A stretch of DNA of 64,000 nucleotides from NCBI GenBank assembly GCA_037444305.1, contig JBBIMP010000011.1, forward strand, positions 62,001 through 126,000, given 5' to 3'. This document shows positions 60,301 to 64,000 of the stretch, one piece after another. Positions within the stretch are counted from its first letter, which is position 1; every line of letters begins with the position of its first letter. Origin of the DNA: JBBIMP01 sp037444305. GTDB taxonomy: Bacteria; Acidobacteriota; UBA6911. A program made the translations under genes and the position numbers. The notes below the pieces were generated by a model, which saw only the letters and a program-made list of their open reading frames with translations, did not search any database and had not been told where the DNA came from.

Positions 60301-63183
60301 ATGGCGAAGGTCTTATTGGTGAATCCCGCTCTCGCTTATTGCAGTTGGAAAGCCGATCTGAGCAGGCCTTCGCCTGACAGCGTTTTTATCCGACTCGGAC
60401 TTGCCTATCTTGCGGGGGCCCTAAAGGCAAGGGGGCATGAAACCAGACTGGCAGACTTAAGGACTCTCTCCGGGTGGGAGGAGTATGCAGAAATAGTAAA
60501 GGACTTTAGTCCCGACTATCTCGGTGTCTCAATCCACTCCGTGGAAAATGCCTACGCGGTCGAGGCTGCGAAAATAGCAAAACAGGTTGCGCCCCCGGTC
60601 ATCTCCGTTGCGGGCGGTATTCATCCCACGATGTTCCCCGGGGAGTGCCTCCAGACGGGTGTTTTCGACTATGTCATACAGGGCGAGGGGGAGTTGAGTT
60701 TCCCAGATTTGGTGGAGAACCCATCCCGTTTCCCAGACCATTTCTGGGGTGAGACCCCGGACCTGGACCTGGTGCCATTTCCCGACCGGGAGATATGGCC
60801 GGATTACAGGCAGCGGATGCACCGCGAGCCATTCGGCCTCGAAGGCTTCAGTTTTCCCCTGCCAATGGCCGAGATCATAAACACCAGGGGTTGCCCCTAT
60901 AACTGCACCTTCTGCTGCGGGCCGGGTGAGCACCAGCTCTACACAAGGGTCAACTGCAACGACAAACGAATACCGTATATAAGAGGCCGGAGCGTCGGAA
61001 GCGTGATAGCTGAAATCGAGACGCTCATGGGCAAGTATGGGATAAAGTCGGCGATGTTCCACGACGACCAGTTCATAGTTTCGCGCAGGTGGGTAGAGGA
61101 ATTCGTCCATGAACTGCACAAAAGCGGCATTGTGAAGAGCGGATTCAAATGGGTGACTTCCAGCAGGGCGGACCTGATCTGTCGCAACGAGGACTTGGTG
61201 GGGCGGATGGCGGAGGCAGGGCTTGCGCTCCTGATCATCGGGTTCGAGTCATTCAGTCCCCGCATCCTCAGGTGGTTCAACAAGGGCACCAAGGTCGACG
61301 ACAATTTCAGGGCGGCCGCAATCTGCGACAGACACGGGATCAAGGTCTGGGCCAACTATATCCTTGGTGTGAGAACCGACACGGGGTGGCACAAGGAGGA
61401 CGATCTCCTCACGGTTGCGGGAGCCCTCAAGGTCAGGCCGGTCCATTTTTCACCGGCGCTCTATACCCCTGTGCCTGGTAGCGAGCTGTTCGGCTTCTAT
61501 AAGGATAATGGCCTTATCGATTCGTCTCTTTCCTCGGTCGAGGATATGTCAGACAGGGGGAAGATGGTTATGAAAGTAAAGGGCGTCGGGTATCCATTCC
61601 TCGAAAGCGTGATGATCAATGACTCTGTGCTGAGCGAGATGGCGGGCATTGAAGAGGTCATGAAGGATTACCACCCCGAGATGGGGGACACAGCGGAGGA
61701 GGAGTATATACGAACAAAGGCCGTGGATGCAGCCGCCAGCATCATCAGAGTTTTGCATGGCAGAGCTCGAAAACTCGGCGAGCGCTGCATGAGTCTCCAA
61801 ATGGGGAGGGCGACGCTGCAGGGTCCGGTGCAAACCGTCTCGATGACGCCGGATGACGCAATGGACAGAGTACTCAGCTCTGTCATGGTGCTCGAATCTT
61901 TCGCCGATCAGAACGCAGGCGAGTCCGTGAAGGGGCGCATCTCCGTGGTGATCCCGGTTCTGAACGGCGGCACAAAACTGGGTCTGCTACTTGAGAAGCT
62001 TGGTAGGCAGAAGAAGCTCTCTGGCTTGGAGGTAATCATCCTCGATTCAGGTTCAACCGACGGCTCGCTTGAGAGGGCGCGGGCATCGGGGGTAAAGGTG
62101 GTCGAGGTGCCCGGAGGCAAATTCAGCCACGGCCTTACCCGGCAGTTTGGGGCCAGCATGGCGACGGGAGATTATATCTTCTTCACCGTGCAGGACGCCG
62201 TTCCCTCGAGCGACTATATGCTTTACAAGATGGTCCGGGTTCTCCAAAACAACCCGGAAGTCATGGTCGTATCCGCAAGACAGATAACAAACGGCGAAAC
62301 AGACCTCCACAGCCGCTGGACTGCAGAAATGACATATTTGTCGTTTGGACTCGGCAAGGATATGAAGTACGCCATGCGATATCCCGAGCTATTCGATAGC
62401 CTGCCCTGCAGGAATAAGCGGGCCGTGTCATTTGTCGACAACGTCTGTGCCTGCTACAGGGCCGAGGCCATCAGAAAGTACGGGTTTGCCGCGGTCGAGA
62501 ACGCAGAAGACATAGAGATAGGCGTGCGGATGATCAGATCGGGTGATCGCCTGGGCTTTCTGCACAGCACCGGCGTGTATCACTGGCACAACATGCCCGC
62601 CGATTATTTCCTAAAACGGAGTTTTATCGGTGTGAAGTCCATGGTGGAGATACTTGATCATCCGCTCCCACCGCTGGGCTCTCTCGGGGTGAATTCTCTG
62701 GGGGATGTCAGGCTGAGGTGCGGCAACCTCTATCAGGCCGTGCAGATGTCGCTTGACGGCATGGCCGGAGATGCGCCCCTCACCCAGTCGGACATGCTGC
62801 AGTTTCTCAGCCGGATGAACGGGGCGATGCAGGGTGGCGCAGACGCGCACCGGACCTGCCCGGGGGGAAGCCCCGCACTCGAGGCCATTCTCAAGGCCGT
62901 CGGGGCGCTAGATGAAAACGGATTCGACCGGTCGGCGCTCAGGTCCAACCACCTGGTGGTGAGCTTTGTCGAAAAGGTCGGCAGTCTTGCGCAGTACCTC
63001 GTGGCCAGCGCCCAGCCCGGCGTAACAAGCAGGTCTAGTTTCGCCGATGCTGTGCACAAGACTGTAGCGGCGAGTGCAGGGGAACTCCTGGGTCAGTGGT
63101 ACATGAAACTCGCAACCGAGGACAGGCAGTCGGAGATGGAGCCCATCAGGAAAATGCTCCTCAAGGGTGTCTGCACAGGCTGA
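60301..63183 (+). CDS. B12-binding radical SAM enzyme fused to family 2 glycosyltransferase
   Basis: 960 aa. Residues 1-135: cobalamin-binding Rossmann domain (VLLVNPALAY, GGIHPTMFPGECLQ, FDYVIQGEGE). Residues about 190-430: radical SAM core with C198-x3-C202-x2-C205 (TRGCPYNCTFCCG). Residues about 546-770: GT2 domain (ISVVIPVLNGG, VIILDSGSTDGS, GDYIFFTVQDAVPSSD, AEDIEIGVRMIRSG), with a QDA in place of the usual DXD, as in rhamnosyltransferase-like GT2s. Last 150 residues are helical. It could modify and transfer a sugar. ATA and AGA/AGG codons are frequent, unlike the flagellar genes, which suggests transfer. Confidence 0.9.
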   Translation: MAKVLLVNPALAYCSWKADLSRPSPDSVFIRLGLAYLAGALKARGHETRLADLRTLSGWEEYAEIVKDFSPDYLGVSIHSVENAYAVEAAKIAKQVAPPVISVAGGIHPTMFPGECLQTGVFDYVIQGEGELSFPDLVENPSRFPDHFWGETPDLDLVPFPDREIWPDYRQRMHREPFGLEGFSFPLPMAEIINTRGCPYNCTFCCGPGEHQLYTRVNCNDKRIPYIRGRSVGSVIAEIETLMGKYGIKSAMFHDDQFIVSRRWVEEFVHELHKSGIVKSGFKWVTSSRADLICRNEDLVGRMAEAGLALLIIGFESFSPRILRWFNKGTKVDDNFRAAAICDRHGIKVWANYILGVRTDTGWHKEDDLLTVAGALKVRPVHFSPALYTPVPGSELFGFYKDNGLIDSSLSSVEDMSDRGKMVMKVKGVGYPFLESVMINDSVLSEMAGIEEVMKDYHPEMGDTAEEEYIRTKAVDAAASIIRVLHGRARKLGERCMSLQMGRATLQGPVQTVSMTPDDAMDRVLSSVMVLESFADQNAGESVKGRISVVIPVLNGGTKLGLLLEKLGRQKKLSGLEVIILDSGSTDGSLERARASGVKVVEVPGGKFSHGLTRQFGASMATGDYIFFTVQDAVPSSDYMLYKMVRVLQNNPEVMVVSARQITNGETDLHSRWTAEMTYLSFGLGKDMKYAMRYPELFDSLPCRNKRAVSFVDNVCACYRAEAIRKYGFAAVENAEDIEIGVRMIRSGDRLGFLHSTGVYHWHNMPADYFLKRSFIGVKSMVEILDHPLPPLGSLGVNSLGDVRLRCGNLYQAVQMSLDGMAGDAPLTQSDMLQFLSRMNGAMQGGADAHRTCPGGSPALEAILKAVGALDENGFDRSALRSNHLVVSFVEKVGSLAQYLVASAQPGVTSRSSFADAVHKTVAASAGELLGQWYMKLATEDRQSEMEPIRKMLLKGVCTG

Positions 63184-63362
63184 GGCCAGGCTGGAGAAGA
63201 TGGAAGTGCGGGTCATCCAGGATCTTGTTACGGCGAAATGAGAAGGCCCATCGGGATTTTGCCTTTTCGTCCCGAATCCGCGATTCACCGGGGACTTCGA
63301 ATCTGGATAGTGCCGGGTTGAAGCCGGCGCGTTGAGGTCAGGCGTCGGCAGGGGAGAATGTT

Positions 63363-64000
63363 GTGACAGATCTGACAGCAAGCGAAAACCCGGTTCTGTT
63401 GGATGATGCTGAAAAAAGCACCGGGGAAGGCAGAGCAGCGGAGAAGGAGGAATTCTTGAGCATGCGTGACCAGTCAGCCGTGGAGGTACGGAACCGGCTC
63501 GCCTCGTCACAAATTGAGCCAGAACAACTTCGGGGGGCGGTCGAGTACCTCGGGGCAATTCTGGGGATACAATCCAACAATGTCCCCGCGATGGAGAATC
63601 TGAGGGAGGCCTGCCGCGCGCGTTTGTCTGACAATCATCCGGGGGCTTACATCAAATACGATCTGAATATCCCAGACCTGCGACGGCCGGTGACCGGGAT
63701 TTCGGTTTTCGAGGGATGGGCGTTTTCCCAAGACGGCGTGAAACGCATCCAGGTTGTGGTGAACGGAGCATATCTTTGTGATGCGGACCTCGGTATCCCG
63801 CGACCCGACGTTGTCAGAGCGTATAACGCACCTGTGGCGGCGGCGCGAAGTGGATTCCGTTTTTACATAAACACAGTCTCCATCGGGAATGGCGTACACG
63901 AACTGGAATTGCGCATAACCACAAAAACAGGTGTGAATGAGAGGGTGCAGCTCTTTTTCGTTGTGGCCAATCCGGCGCTCTCTGAAGATGAGCGCGCGAT
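63363..64000 (+). CDS. Partial gene, N-terminal part of uncharacterised protein with beta domain
   Basis: GTG start at 63363 with GGGGAG upstream; the frame is open to the right edge (at least 212 codons). After a Glu-rich N-terminal segment there is a stretch GISVFEGWAFSQDGVKRIQVVVNGAYLCDADLGIPRPDVVRAYNAP, then FRFYINTVSIGNGVHELELRITTKTG. This looks like an Ig-like or jelly-roll module often found at the front of multi-domain glycosyltransferases or methyltransferases. The catalytic part lies outside the window. The 179-bp gap before it (63184-63362) shows no gene and no clear -24/-12 site. Confidence 0.7.
   Translation, partial: MTDLTASENPVLLDDAEKSTGEGRAAEKEEFLSMRDQSAVEVRNRLASSQIEPEQLRGAVEYLGAILGIQSNNVPAMENLREACRARLSDNHPGAYIKYDLNIPDLRRPVTGISVFEGWAFSQDGVKRIQVVVNGAYLCDADLGIPRPDVVRAYNAPVAAARSGFRFYINTVSIGNGVHELELRITTKTGVNERVQLFFVVANPALSEDERA

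Noticed and set aside
1..64000. CRISPR arrays, insertion sequences, integrases, phage genes, tRNA or rRNA genes
   Set aside because: Looked for on both strands; no regular repeat-spacer arrays, transposase motifs or RNA genes were seen.

Overview
The window is a 64 kb stretch of a high-GC, Gram-negative (diderm) bacterial chromosome, and most of it is one nearly complete flagellar cluster. The P- and L-ring genes (flgI, flgH) and a type IV pilus secretin require an outer membrane. The gene order (fleSR-flgBC-fliEFGHIJK-flgDE-fliLNOPQR-flhBAFG-fliA-fliMY-flgFGAHIJMNKL-fliW-csrA-fliC), strong use of sigma-54 and the short EF-Ts suggest a Desulfobacterota- or Acidobacteriota-like organism. This is inference; no 16S gene or other phylogenetic marker was tested.

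Layout: (1) 1-4302, minus strand: pilMNOPQ for type IV pili, with pilQ cut by the left edge. (2) 4793-11733, plus strand: translation genes rplM-rpsI-rpsB-tsf, then pyrH-frr, then efp-speA behind its own sigma-70-type promoter. (3) 11784-16488: an NtrC-type regulator on the minus strand, then a plus-strand sensor kinase and sigma-54 activator pair (FleS/FleR type). (4) 16634-38777: basal body, export gate, C-ring, export regulators and sigma-28. (5) 38807-39581: a deleted HDOD gene and a small membrane protein. (6) 39780-49675: rod, rings, FlgM, hook-associated proteins, FliW and CsrA. (7) 49928-53669: a two-receiver regulator, CheA and a small coiled-coil protein. (8) 53672-57072, minus strand: fliS, fliD, flaG and fliC. 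(9) 57755-64000, plus strand: an uncharacterised 204-aa gene, a Maf/CgeB-like glycosyltransferase, a radical SAM-glycosyltransferase fusion and the start of another gene; this looks like a flagellin or surface-glycan modification island.

Regulation can be read from the DNA. Eight sites match the sigma-54 -24/-12 element (GG-N10-GC). They precede fleS, flgB, flgD, fliL, flhA, flgF, the 204-aa gene and the radical SAM gene. Three sites match sigma-28 with the same 16-bp spacer; they precede flgM, the two-receiver regulator and fliC. This fits a cascade of sigma-54 with FleR for the hook-basal body, then sigma-28 released by FlgM for the filament. Post-transcriptionally, the fliC Shine-Dalgarno lies in the loop of a small hairpin with GGA, next to a fliW-csrA pair, as in a CsrA-FliW-flagellin switch.

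The most interesting parts are the sigma-54-linked modification island with its B12-binding radical SAM/GT2 fusion, the fliC leader hairpin, the FlgJ-M23 peptidase fusion, the CheA with an inserted secretion-ATPase-like N-domain, and the HDOD gene remnant.
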